A stretch of 64,000 nucleotides of DNA from Rhodosporidiobolus odoratus (lineage: Eukaryota; Basidiomycota; Microbotryomycetes; Sporidiobolales; Sporidiobolaceae), in assembly GCA_034387635.1 (NCBI GenBank), contig JAOANU010000012.1, positions 248,001 through 312,000 on the forward strand, read 5' to 3'. The stretch's first letter is position 1. Every line of letters begins with the position of its first letter. The position numbers and the translations under genes are program-made. Shown piece after piece: positions 21,901 through 33,958 of this stretch. The notes beneath the pieces were generated by a model. It searched no databases and was not told the DNA's origin. It saw nothing but the letters and a program-made list of their open reading frames with translations.

Positions 21901-24384
21901 ATCACCAGAGGGTCTCGAACCCGCCTCGCTCCGCTTCCTGCGGATGCTGCCAATAATCCCTAATCCTGCACCATCGCTCACAACGCCCGTGTCGCTCGGA
22001 CGGCGATCCCTACTGCCCCTTCTGCCTTTCAAGGAGAGCTTCCGCCCCAGATTTGTGAAAGGGTCGAAAGAATGCGGGACGGGGGGAGAGCCTTGTGGAG
22101 AAGCCAATGCTGGCAAGCCACCCGACGCCGAGTGGTACCGAGTATTGTCCTCCATCTCGCTGTCCGTCCCAGCCTGCTGCCTCTTCCGCCTCGCCACATC
22201 TTTTCGCACCCTCTTCAGGTCCGCCTTCCGCTTCTGCGCCGCCGCCAAGTTCTTCTCGTCATTCTGCCTCTGCCGCTCGCGATCGGCAAGGCGAAGGCTG
22301 AGGCCATACCCGAGCGCCTTGGTGGCGCTGTCACTCCACGCAGCTCGTTCCGCTCGAGAAGCCTCATTCTCCAGCAGAACTCGCCGCACACTCGACCGGT
22401 CCACATCGTCGATCAAGCGGTCGACCTCGGCATCGCTCAAAGGCCCTTCTCGAACGACTGCCTTCCCCTTGCCGATAGGGCTGAGGGGACGGCGAATGCC
22501 ATCCGGCGCTTGATCGTCGTTCAGGATCGAAGCAGCTGAGGCGGTTGGCGAAATCGTTACAACGGTGACCCGAGGGTGCGCGAAGGCATAGGATCCGCAG
22601 AGCCCACTCGTGACGACGTTGTGAGAAGACGTGCGGGTATGAGTGCGTTGAGGATTTCTTGGCGGAACAGGCGGCTTCCTCGTTCGAGACCCGGATCGCT
22701 TCGAGGGGAAGACGAGGGGAACGCTGCCAGTCTCGAGGGAGCGACGAGCACGAAGCTCGGTGCGGGGAGAGCGGGTGCGAGGACCGCGAGGCTCGAATGT
22801 CTCGAAGGGGATGGAGGGACGACGGGGAGAGGAAGACGCTGCATCCCGGAGGTTTGGTAGGGAGGCTGAACGAGGGACTCGTCCGCTCGAGCTCCGAATG
22901 CTGCCAGCTGAGGAAGCGGTCGAGCGACGTCGAGCACGAGACCGAGGGGATGTGGCTCGGATCGAAGTCGACTTTCTTGGGGCCCGGCGTTTGCTGAAAG
23001 TACCGGACCGCTTAGCTTTCGACCTGGGGGACGTCATACTGGAGAAGGAGAAGGGTGCATCGAGGACAGGGGCAACTGGTGGTTCGGTTGAAGGGAAGGT
23101 TGAGGTAATAGGTGATGTCGGGGAGAAAGGCTCGTGCGGCGGGAGCAATGCCAGTTTGGGAGAAGGGGTCACAGCAGCTGATGGGGGCGAGGCATAAGAC
23201 TGGAAAGAAGGAAGAGGTCGGCCGAAGTCGTCGACGAGAGGGCGGGACCCACTACGGAAGAAAATGTCAGCTTGGGTAGGAGGTGATGAATGGATATTTC
23301 TCACAGGCTAGCGACGAAGCTCGTTCCGTTACCCTGTTCCGTCGTGTCTCTATTCCAGCTTCCTCTCCATTCATCCTGAGTACCAGTGTTGAAGCCCAAT
23401 CCGATAGGTCTGCTTTGAGCACTACCGCTGCCGCTACCGCTGTTGTTCAGGCCACCTCGTCGCATCGGGAACGTGAAGCGAGGGTCGATCATTGCGGGCA
23501 TAGGCGTTCTGCGCGCAGTGGCGTGAACTTGAGGGGAGATCGGCGGAGAAAGAATGGGAACGCCCGTCTTCCACGGGATTTCACGACTGCCATCATGATC
23601 CGGCTCTTTGCCCTTGCGAGAAGGTGCCAGTGCAACGACGCTCGTGTTGCTTCGGCTGCGGTAGACGACGGAACCGGCGTTTTGAGCGGGAGTCGGCGGG
23701 AACTCACTTGAGGCGGTGGAGCTGGAAGTGCCGGATCGCGTTCGAGCTAAGGAGAGCGAGGTAGGGTGAAGAGAGGTGCTACTGGAAGCATACGCTTGGT
23801 GCGCTGGGGAGAAGAGAGAACCGCCAGTGGAGCGGGAGTAGGAAGAATAGGCCGTCGAAGAGCGGTCTCTGGCGCGTCCGTGGTCGCCTAAAGACACAAG
23901 GACAGGGTAGTCTCGAGACCGAGGACAGAACGGAAGCAAGTGACGGACCTTGAGCAGAACTGCCTTGGCCATTTTCCTGCGAAACGGCAAATCTCACTCC
24001 GCTACCCTGGCTAATCCAGCTCGCATCGCTAGCCTTCCTCGATTCTGCATGACCCTGCGCTGTGCCAGTCTCCTGCTGAGTCCTCCACGCGAGGATCTCG
24101 TTACTGCTAGCTGACCTAGACATGCCTGGCCGGGACTTCCCGTCCGTTCCTGCGGTTCCTTGTGCACCAAAGAACGACGATTTGAGGCGTGCGAGCGAGC
24201 TGGGCGAGTCGGACGGGATGCTCGATCCAGCGCCAGAAGTTGCCGCTTGAGGTGCGAGGGACTGTGAGCGAGACCGGGACCGTTCCCTCGACGAAGACCC
24301 GAAGCGTATTTGAGGTTGGGGCTGAGATCGAACTATGGGTCGGATGGCGGTCGAACTTAAGGATGGAGGGAGTGAAGACTCCAT
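18977..24384 (-). CDS. very long Ser/Pro-rich disordered protein, unknown
   Basis: I do not recognise this gene. From an ATG at 24384 (MESSLPPSLSS) a chain of large exons encodes roughly 1,650 residues, nearly all Ser/Pro/Arg-rich low complexity with many SP, SR and RSxS sites. The only clear ordered part is a charged helix or coiled coil around nucleotides 22220-22420 (EVDRLIDDVDRSSVRRVLLE, ENEASRAERAAW, RERQRQNDEKNLAAAQKRKA, DLKRVRKDVARRKRQQ). Exons join at about 20830-20950 (ENL to FISPPRRSRP), 23280-23320 and 23880-23960. The last intron is uncertain. One in-phase reading continues to a basic end (RKFGPKSWRRLERARILTV) with a stop at 18977; without that intron the stop is at 19287. The composition suits a phosphorylated scaffold at the bud neck or polarity sites, but that is a guess. 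It lies downstream of SMC1 on the same strand. Confidence 0.6.
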
Positions 24385-24894
24385 CTCCTCCTGTGTGAGG
24401 TGTCTCCAAATGCCAGAGTGACGAAAGAGGCTGGGAGAGCGCGAGGACGGAGGAGCGAGCGCCCCGAGAGAAGTCAAAGAGGCGATGAAGGTGCCGAAAG
24501 CACGGCGGAAGTGTAGGCTTTGGGCGAGCGAGACGTGCGCTGAGGAGCAGCCAGCGTCCTGTGAGCCCACTCCGCTCTCAGCTCGGCCCAATCAAGGGGT
24601 CGGGACACGGAGGAGAAGAGGAGCAGATCGCGTCGTCGGCGCGTCTCCCAGTATTCAGAGTGTCATTGACAGGGATGAGACGCTGGCTCACTCCCATGAC
24701 GCTTTGGGCGGCAGCGAGCGGTAGCCGGGCAAGATGGAGGAGCAGCTGAAGCCGTAGATGCAAAGCGACCGGAATTGACAGGGAGAAAAGCAACAAGTTT
24801 CGTAACAGCACAACGAGGATTTTACGAACAAGGACCCGAGAGACAGAGGAAACACAGGAGGAAATAGGTGTGGAGAAAGTGGGAACAGTACAGA
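24385..24894. other. intergenic region
   Basis: This is 510 bp between the SMC1 stop and the start of the disordered-protein gene, both on the minus strand. It should hold the SMC1 terminator and the next promoter. The disordered protein's frame stays open upstream to 24591 but without another ATG. Confidence 0.4.
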
Positions 24895-27800
24895 TTAAAC
24901 GCCGTTCTCGTATCGAGAAAGGTCGAGGGTAAGGGTCTTGGACCCGCCTTCGCGGTAGATCCCGACAAGGGCGGAGGAAGACTCGAACATAAGCTGCTTG
25001 TGGGTGATGACGATACATCTGCAGGTGGACATGTCGGTCAGTATGGCAAAGATCAGCAATAGAAAGAAGCTGGCGGAAAACCCACTGGAAGTCGCCCTTC
25101 TCAGATCGCTGCTGGACGTAGCGGGCAACGCGGCCAACGTTCGTATTATCTGCGACAAGCCACAATGCGTTAGCCCGCAGCTTGAGCTGGACAGCGAGAC
25201 TGAACAGCGAGAAGAGATGCGACTTACCGAGTGCGCCGTCGACCTCATCCAGCACGAAGAATGGAGAGGGCTGGAAACTGCGCGGGGTATCCAGCTCAAG
25301 GTCAGTACAGCGACACGTCGACTATAGTCCGCGAGAGTGTAGCATACGAGTGGATGGCGAACAGCAGCGCGAGCGCTGCCATCGTCTTCTCTCCTCCAGA
25401 GAGCTGATCCATGTCGCGGAAACGCTTGAGGGGCGGCATGGCATGATACTTGATACCGTGTAGGTAAGGTTCCTGTACACGATATGACCACGAGTGAGTA
25501 TGCGTGCCTATGCTAGTGCAGAGAGAAGAGGGCAAAATGAAAGACGGGACGCACTTCAGGTTCTTCCAAACTCAAGTAAGCGACACCACCCTGAGGACTC
25601 GCCTTCCCCTTCGTCAGATCCTTGTAGACCTCGTCAATTCGATCCTCGATGTGCTTGAACGCCTTGTTAAACAGGTCACAGCGTTTCTTCTTGACGGCGT
25701 TGAAAGCCTCTTTGGCTGTTCCTGTTTCCTTGCGAGCCTTTTCGAACTCGCCGTCGATTTCTCGGAAGCGGGCTTCGGAGTCGCCAAGCCTGCGGGAATA
25801 GCGCCGAGCGTCAGTTCGAGGTCTGGTGCAAGAGAGAAATCAGCTGGGACGAACCGTTCGATCGCCTTCATATTCGGTGCCATCTTGTCGAGTTCAGCCT
25901 GCAGCTTAGTGACCGTGTCAAGCAGCTGATCTTCCATTGAGGACGAGCCGTCCTGCGTAGGCCGAAATTGGAAAAAGCGTCAGCGTTTCCTCGCTCCCAC
26001 CTCGAAGGGATATAGCGACTGCCACGCACCTCCTGTTCATCGTCGTCCAGCTCCTCGAAGTCTACCTCAACACCGTAGGTTTTCGGCTGATAGATGTTCT
26101 GTGTCCCAGATTCGGGCCCGTCGACGTCCATCGGCGCAGCTTCGGCGGCCTGTAACGTCGAAAGATAAGCACGCTATTTCGGTGGTAGAAGACGTCTGAA
26201 GCAACGCCCCTCCTCGCCCATAGGGACCTTCTCTAGAGAGCCAGTCGTTAGGGGAACGTCGATGTCCTCAAGCTTGCATCGGCGATAGAGGGAGAAGCGC
26301 TCCGAGGCAAGGCGTTCGATCTCGTCGTTCTGCAGCAAGCCCCAGAGACTGAGTCAGTCGGGAGCTTTAAGAAACTAGAGCTGGGAAGGTACGCACGCAA
26401 GTCACGATCTCCTTCAACGCCTTATCCAGCGTCCGAGCCGCTTTCCCGCCACTCTTCCTCGTCGCCTCAAGCTCCGCAATTTTTTCCGCCAACGTCTCCT
26501 GCAACTGTTCAAGGGTCGTCTTCAGATCTTCAAGCTCTCGCTCGAGCTGCTCGATTTCGGCCGTTTTGGCGTCCTTGTCCGAATCGAGTTGGGCGAGGGT
26601 CGTTCGCTGCTTTTCGGCGGTCGATTTGAGGGACGTTAGGCGTTCTTGTGTAGACTTAACCTGTTCGGTTTGAAACCGGATGCTGCATACAGACGAGGTC
26701 AGCAGCGTTCACCAGACAGAGAGGAACGAAGAGAGCGGCCGCACGCGTTGTTCAGCCTCGCGACCTGAGTATCAAACTTGAGCATCTGAGCATTATCCTC
26801 CTGTGCGCCTCTCAGCTGCTTCTCCTCATACTCCCGAATATCGTCCACCCCGATCCTTTCGCAGAACTCCGCGAAAATCTCGTCCTCTTCCTGCTCAATC
26901 ACCTCCCTCAACCCCGCCGCCTGTTCCTCGAGCTGCTCCAACTCCCTCGACGTCTTCTCGATGCTTTTATCGAGCTCCGACGCGCGCTTGCGAAGCGTCT
27001 TGAGCTCATCCTGTACGCCCTTCAACCGTGCGTCGGTACTGCTCAAATCGTCCTGCACGACCTGGATGTCGGCATTGAGACGAGTAATTTCGGTCAAAAG
27101 GGCTTCTTCGGCGTTGGCGCGCGGGCGGTTCTTGAAGACTTCGGCAAGTTTGCCGCGTAGTTCGGATTCGCGGCGCCTGAGGGCTTCGATTTCTTGATCT
27201 TCGAAGTGGCGACCGCCGGAGTGGGAGGTACCTCCGGTGATGGTACCGGCACGGTGAATCACGGTGCCGTCGAGGGTAACGGCTGCGGATCCAGGCCACG
27301 ATTGTCAATCAGCTTTGCGCACCGCAAGGAGCGAGGTAGCAGAACGAGACGCGGAACTCGGCTCACCCTTGATCTCCTGACCCCGATCGTAACATACATG
27401 CTTGGCAACCTGCATCGAGTCACACACCAGCGCATTCCCACACGCAAACTGCAACGCCTTCTCGACAGCCGGGTCAAACGAGATGACATCGATAGCGAGC
27501 CGAGCACCTTTGGCGAAAGAGCGGTATTTGTCGCTGACGGGCTTGACTTGTATCGTTTCGATGGGAACGAAGGTGGCTTGGCCGAGGCGTTGGACGCGCA
27601 TGTACTGCAGAGGCACACGAGAACGGGCTCAGATGAGAAGCTAAGGACATGATCTTACCTCGTAGGGAGTAGAAGCGCACCTCGATGCAGCTGATAGCCG
27701 TCTTTTCCGTGTCAACCACCACCGCGTCGCAATGCCTTCCGAGCACAGTGGTGACAGCGAGCCCATACTTCTGCTGCGTCGGCTTGCACAGATCGAGAAT

Positions 27801-29939
27801 CCGTCCCTTGACGCCCGGGAACGTTCGCTTGAGGGCCGAAAGCGTTTCCTTGAACTTGATCTCGGATTCTTTCTCTTGCTTTTCGGCGCCGGCGGCTTGA
27901 AGGTCGGTGAGGGTGCGCGCTAGCTTCTCGTTGTATTCGGCTTCAGTTTGCCTGTAGTATGAGCGTGAGTGGGCGTTGTAAGGGGAAACAAGGTGTGTAG
28001 AAGACGCACGCGATTTGCTGTTTTCGCTTGCGAAGGTCGTCGAGTTCGGACTTGGCCTTCTTGAGCTCGTTTTGCAGTCCCGCTGCCTTGATCTCGGCCT
28101 GTACGCAAATTCATGCACGAATCAGTGCTGCTCTGCCGGAGGCAGCTTCAAAGCTCACAACGCGAAAATTCGACGCACCGTTTCCTTCCTCTTCGCAAGG
28201 GTCCCTTCCTCTCCTTCGAGCCGGTCAATCTTCCGCTGCGTCGACTCGAGCTGGTCTTGCGCAGAGGATAGCGCGTCTCGCTTGGTCTTGTCATCGTTGA
28301 GTAGCGTACTGAGCTGTTCGCGCTCATCCACAGCTTTCGTCGAGGCTTGGCTCTTTCTGCTCGAGTCAGCAAGAATCAGCAAGAGTCAGCAAGGCGGAGC
28401 ACAGCAAGAAATGCAGAAGTGGAGACTCACAGCCGGTTGTACTCTGCCAGATCCTCTGCACTCAGCGAGATCCCCTGCTCCCGCGCCGCCTTTTCCTGCG
28501 CATCCCGATGTCGTTGCGCCGCCTTGTTGGTCGTCGCCATGTCGCGGTTGAGCGTGTCGAGTTTCTTCTGATTCGTATCGAGGTCGCCTTGCTGTTTCGA
28601 GGCTTGGTCTTCGGCAGCTTTGAGGCGTTTGAGGGCGTGTTGTCGCTTGGCGTCGATAGTGACAAGGTCGGGACGCTATAGACATATAGTTTAAGCTTAG
28701 GCAGGACGATGTCGATACGAAAGGGTGGACGCACGGCCTCCTCCAGCTCTTTCTCCTTGGCCTTCACCGTCCTCTCCTGCTTCCCCACTTCCTTCTGCGC
28801 CTTATTCGCCTCTTTCTTCCTCGCCCTAACCTCCTCCTCGCCCTTCTCATTCTCCCCTCTCAACTTTTTCAACTCCTCATTCCTCTCCTCAATCTTCTCC
28901 TCACTCGACTTGATCCCCTCTTCGATGTGAAACAGTTTCCAGACGAGGTGATGCACGATTGCGTCGGACCTTTGATGCTGGAGCTTGGTCCATCGATCGG
29001 CCTCTTCCTTCATGTGCTTGTACTGTTTTACTTCGGCGTTGACACCTTTCCGTCGGGAATGTTGGGCGATCGAGCCTTCCGTAGCCTTGTCGAGGGCGGC
29101 GGTACAGCGGTCATACTCGTCCTTCAGGTCCAGCGAGCTGCGACAAGACCTGTCAGCATCGATACTATTGAAGTAGAGTAGAACCGGGGGTTACATACCC
29201 CGATATTTGATCAATCAGCTTGGCAAGGTCTTTTGGCGATTGCGACGCGACGGCTTCAACATCACCCTGGAAGACAAGAAAGTTCTTTGCCTTGACCAGG
29301 ATGTTGAAGCTCTCCAATTGTTCATTGTAGCGCTTGTAGGTGACTGTTTTGCCGTTGATCTTGTATTCCGAGGAGCCAGAGGTAGAGATGCTGCAACCGA
29401 GAGGTCAGATTGCGTTGAACAGTACGAAGGGCAGGCGAGTACGTACGACCGTTGAAAGCGCCACTCCTTCTGCTCTTCCTTGTCCACGTACACGGCCATG
29501 ACCCAGGCTGACCGTTCTCCATCAACCCCGTCGTCCTCTTCATCCTGTATTCCATCTGACCCGCTTCCGCCTTCCCCGCTCCCTGCCTCGTCCTCGTCTT
29601 CATCGTCCTGTCCTCCGTCATCCTCCTGTCCTTCGAGAGCCTTTCCCTTGCCCTTTCTATCGCGTTTCTTCCTCCCGCTCCGGTAGATGAGGTCCTTCAG
29701 CGCGGTTGACCTCAGTGACGCGGACCTGACGCCGAGTACAAACGAGATTGCATCCATGAGGTTGGATTTGCCTGCGCCATTTGGCCCAATAACGGCGGTG
29801 AAAGAGTGGAACGGACCGCTGTCGAGGAGGAAGAGAGGATGTCAATGATTGATCATCACTGGTAGGGGACAACGAGGGCGTACATAGTTTGTCTCCCCCT
29901 GTAAGACTTGAAGTTGTACAGCTCGAGGCGGTCCAGCAT
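24895..29939 (-). CDS. SMC1: cohesin ATPase subunit Smc1
   Basis: Smc1 pairs with Smc3 in cohesin, which holds sister chromatids together and folds chromosomes. The start [18 protein letters not shown] at 29937-29939 matches Smc1. The Walker A is [20 protein letters not shown], and the Smc1-type [19 protein letters not shown] follows. Long coiled coils surround a hinge ([20 protein letters not shown], then [20 protein letters not shown]). The C-terminal head has [20 protein letters not shown] (signature motif), a Walker B/D-loop region [20 protein letters not shown] and an end DLSRYENGV with TAA at 24895-24897. There are many short introns. An unusual acidic Asp/Glu/Gly insert (about 45 residues, nucleotides 29520-29640) sits in the N-terminal head lobe after [16 protein letters not shown]-like sites lie just upstream. 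Confidence 0.95.
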
Positions 29940-31256
29940 GGTTGTGGTGCTTCAAACGCGGCGAAGGAGGGAGAGGGAGTGGGGTCGCGATTGACGCGTC
30001 GTACGGCGAGGGAAGTCTTGTGCGCGGTAGCTACGGGTGAATTCACTGTACAAGTAGGTCCCAAGCGGGTTAAGCAGCAAATCGAGCGTTCTGATAGAGA
30101 GTTACGAACTTGAGTTGCAGTCTCGTCCCCATCCACAGCTTCGTCTCCTCGACACACACCATAGACCGCCTGAGAGCGCGCCAAGCTGCTGTCCATCCCG
30201 TCTGTATCTGCCCCTGTATCTGCCAGCCCCGCTCGCCCTGTTTCCGTCGACTTCTTCCTCGCCCGTAACTTCATCAGTTTTCGCCGTTCTCAGCCTTAGA
30301 ACAGCATCGAAGCTCGACCGGACAGGCTTCTCAACTCATTAGCATTCTTATCGACCCAGCAACGCGCGACTCACCGGTCTTGGCACGCTCAAACTGCACC
30401 CTCACCCTCCTTGAACCGGCTCACCGCCGCCAAACGCACTTCAAGGCTCGCGCAATCCGCTACTCTGCGCTTCGAGACGACGCACTTCGTCTGCCGCTGC
30501 CTCGCTCCGCCTCGGCACAGAAGACGCCGCCTTGAACACGCTGGACTGGCGCGACCAGATTTCGCTTCCTGGGTTTGATTATCCTTCGCCTCGTGCTCAC
30601 AAGGCCCATGGCGTTGTGTTCGGTCGGGTCGCTCTCATGCGATTGTGGAGCTCGTTGAGGACAACACTCTGAACAGGCGACGTCGATCGCGGTTTTCTTC
30701 CGCCGCCTCTTTCGCATCCCCTCTCTTGCTTCCTACCTCCCAATCCCCTTCAACGGCTTCTACTCAAAGCCACACGCGTGAACATCGTGCGATGCATCCG
30801 TCGGCTACACTGTCAGCTCTGTAGAAGCCCATGCCCTGCTAAGACGACCTTGCAACGTGGGTGTAGCCGCCCTGTAAGCGCTCTAAGTGCGTCGTCTCGC
30901 TCTTTCTTTACACTCGCAGCCCGTGCAGGTCTCTCCGGGCAGGCCGCCGATAAATCGCGTGGCTCAAGAGGGAACCTCCGAGTCGAGGTCCACAGTTTTC
31001 CTGAGAACACAGGAGCTCGTCGGAAAAACCGAAGGCTGGTCGAGTGCTCCTTCGCTGCTACCTCCGCCAATTGCGCAGCCTCTCTGCGGCTTTTCGACGT
31101 CAGCTCGTCGGGATCCAGTATCCGACGCCTTCTTTCCAAGCCTTCGCCGAGTCCGCGGGAGATCCGCTTGCTCCGACCTCCCAAGGCTTGCGCTGTCCAA
31201 CCGCGACCGCGTTCCCCTCTACGGTCCACCGTCCTCGTCTGCCGCGTCAGCCCGCC
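29940..31256. other. intergenic region between SMC1 and DUF1996 copy B
   Basis: This 1.3 kb divergent gap includes the MCB-like sites near SMC1. One plus-strand frame at about 30413-30671 reads protein-like (LNTLDWRDQISLPGFDYPSP, GVVFGRVALMRLW), but it has no ATG and no obvious upstream exon, so I do not call a gene. Confidence 0.4.
29955..30000 (-). promoter_or_regulatory. MCB-like sites upstream of SMC1
   Basis: A perfect palindrome GACGCGTC containing the MCB core ACGCGT lies at 29993-30000, about 55 bp upstream of the SMC1 start codon. A second related site AAACGCG lies at 29955-29961. In budding and fission yeast, MBF binds ACGCGT to drive G1/S genes, including cohesin subunits. Use of the same control here is inference. 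Confidence 0.45.
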
Positions 31257-33958
31257 ATGCGCCTCACCCGCCCGCGCGCCCGTCGACGGTCGTCACGCGC
31301 ACTCAATCCGACAACAGCCGCGGTCGCGCTGGCTGCGCTTGTTGCGTTTCCGCACACGGTCGAAGGCTTTTGGAGGATGCCATGTAAGAATGCGTTAGTG
31401 GTTGAGCGTGCAGGTGCGTTGTTTTCTTTGTCTGTCGGTTGCGCGAGGGAAGATAGGGAGGATGGGAGAGTGCTAGCTAACCTTGGCGCATCTTATCTGT
31501 TTCCTCAGATCCTTTGACGAACCCCGGCGCAACCTCTGGACATGCTCATCAGTACGTCCTACTTTCCGCTCCCTGAGGCAACGCCCACACTCCTGCTAGG
31601 AAATCGGGACACATATCGCCGTTCCCACAAGCTGACATTCTTCTATTTGCCCTGAACCCGTCGCAGCATCTCAGGAGGATCTAACTTCAACTTGGACATG
31701 ACCTTTGAGGATGCTCGAGCGGGAACATGTACGTCGTGCCAGATCAAGCAGGACATGTCCAAGTACGTCTTTTTTCTGCTCATCCTACCTATTGTTTCCT
31801 GTTGCTCACGGAGTCTGTCGTCGTGGACGTAGTCAGTACTAAAGCTATCGAATGCAACAGCTACTGGGTACCGGCGTTATATTTTGCTTGGGGCAATGGC
31901 AGTTTCTCGTTGGTCGACGGCACTCTGCTCGTATAGTGCGTCTCTCCCTCCGCCTCCTTCCCTCCGATTTATGCCCAGAGCGTCGGAATACTAAGCACTT
32001 TCGCTCCTTACTCTTAGCTACATGCAGCGGACACATGCGGATGACAAGGGCGCAGTGACAGCCTTTCCGGAAGGCTTCAGAATGCTTGCAGGAAATCCAT
32101 ATGTATGTTCATGATTTTCCTCCTTTCTCGCGTCAGAATGGCTCTGACTAGCTTTGCTCTTCAGCTCCGTTCGTATGATGACTCAAACGTTATGGTTCGC
32201 CTTTCTCTCATTTCCTCCTCCGGCTCTTCCGCTTATTCCCCTTCTCGCCTCAGGCCCAAAACATGATCTTCAACTGCATCAACGACAAGCAAATAGACAA
32301 GACGCACAACATGCCAACGCAGAACTGCGAGGTGTGTCTGCCCCATCCCGTTCGGCTCCTGCACTGGCCGACTTATCTGTTTTTCCTCTTTCTCAACAGT
32401 CTGCCCTGCGCTACGAAATCATGTTCCCCTCATGCTGGGACGGCGAGAATGTCGACAGCACAAACCACCAAAGCCACATGGCTTACCCCGACGTATGTCT
32501 TTTCCTGCCTTTTCAACCCCCGCCGCCGTTGTTCCTCCCGCTGAAGCCGCTCTTTATATTTTTTCTTTCGGTATACGCGCAGGGAGAATTCGGACCCTGT
32601 CCCAGCTCCCACCCCGAACGGCTCATCACTATCTTTTATGAATTGTGGTGGAGTACGAACGCATGGGTGGATAAGTGGGATGAGGCTGCGAACACGAGTC
32701 AGCCCTTTGTGCTGGCTATGGGGGTGAGCTACCTTCGATGTTCCTGATCCGGCTTGGAACCTGCTGATATGAGAGCGACTGCAGGATCCGACGGGGTATG
32801 GCTTGCACGGCGGTACGAAATCTTCCTCTTGCCCTCTCCCACTCTTTGCCCAACGCCACCTTTCGGTGCCAGAGCTGAAGCGGTCGGAACTGATCCTCTT
32901 TTACACGCTTAGACTTCCTCAACGGCTGGGACATCGACGTGCTACAAGAAGCAATCGACAAATGTACGAGTGACACTGGAATCATCGACGAGTCCGTTTC
33001 TCCGCTTTCCCTCACTCGCGCCTACTTCCTGGCCGAGCTCATAGAGTCCCGCCTGCAGGTGCACCGTCTTCGACCTTTACGACTACAAAAGCTTCGACGT
33101 CGATGCGACATGTACACAATCTTCTGCCGTAGACGAAGCGGCAACGGGAACGCTGGACCAGTTACCGGGCTGTAACCCTATCGTATGCTCAGTCTGCTTA
33201 CTGTCCCTTCCCAGTGTCTCGGCTGATCAATACTTCCCTTCCACGTACAGGACTACGGCCCCGGGGACGTGACCGTCTGCAGCGAAGACAACCCTCCTTC
33301 CCTCAACGATCAAATCACAATAGGCGGCGGTCTAGCAGGCGGTGGGAAGACAATCGATGTTGCAAAGAGCAACAGTGGTGGTAGCGGAGGAGGAGGCAGC
33401 GGGGGGGGGGAAAGCGGAGGATCAAGCGAGACGTCGAGCAAGACCAAGGGCGGCAGCGGCGCATCTGCGTCCTCGCCCGCCTCTTCGAAGTCAGCAGGTG
33501 CAGCGTCTCCCGGAACAAGCTCCAGCTCCGGAGGCAATGGCTCTTCCGGCCAATCCTCCTCCTCCTCAGCCGACAGCTCTTCCGCCTCTTCAACCCCGCA
33601 ACAAGGCAACATGCTCCTCTGGGTCGGGCTCATTGGCGGCGGGCTTGTACTGCTCTGCATCATCATCTGTCTGGCGTGTAGGTTCCAATGTGGCAGAAGG
33701 CGGAAAAGGTTGGATCAGCAAATTCCGTCGGTGGATGAGGAGGCAAGGGGAGAAAGTACGTCGCTTCTTCTGCTCCAGTCCCTCCTACCCTGCCTGCGTC
33801 CCTTGATGCCAACTGCGCCCTCCTCGAGACTGTCCGGCGGCTGACTCGCTCCCTCTTCCGCAGAAAAAAGATTGCAGGACACTTCCTCCAGCGATTCTTC
33901 CGACGACAGCGATACGAGCAGCGATGAGGACGACCGGTCGTCACGCAGACGACGGTAG
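31257..33958 (+). CDS. DUF1996 single-pass membrane protein, copy B
   Basis: This is a paralogue of the gene at 15856 with the same domain plan. The N-terminal helix TTAAVALAALVAFPHTVEG precedes FWRMPCKNALVVERADPL. Family motifs are TNPGATSGHAH, SISGGSNFNLDMTF, YWVPALYFAWGNGSF, RMLAGNPYLRSYDDSN, MFPSCWDGENVDSTNHQSHM, GPCPSSHPERLITIFYELWW and NTSQPFVLAMGDPTGYGLHG. The Gly/Ser linker (about 33370-33600, with an eight-base G run) precedes the membrane helix LWVGLIGGGLVLLCIIICLA, then CRFQCGRRRKRLDQQIPS and an acidic tail ending RSSRRR and TAG at 33956-33958. Compared with copy A, the second His of the SGHxH motif is kept (SGHAH versus SGHVH), and the membrane and juxtamembrane segments are almost identical, while the linker has diverged. 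The gene has about twelve exons. The role is unknown. Confidence 0.87.

Noticed and set aside
30413..30671. Plus-strand protein-like frame (LNTLDWRDQISLPGFDYPSP)
   Set aside because: There is no ATG and no convincing upstream exon; it lies inside a promoter region.
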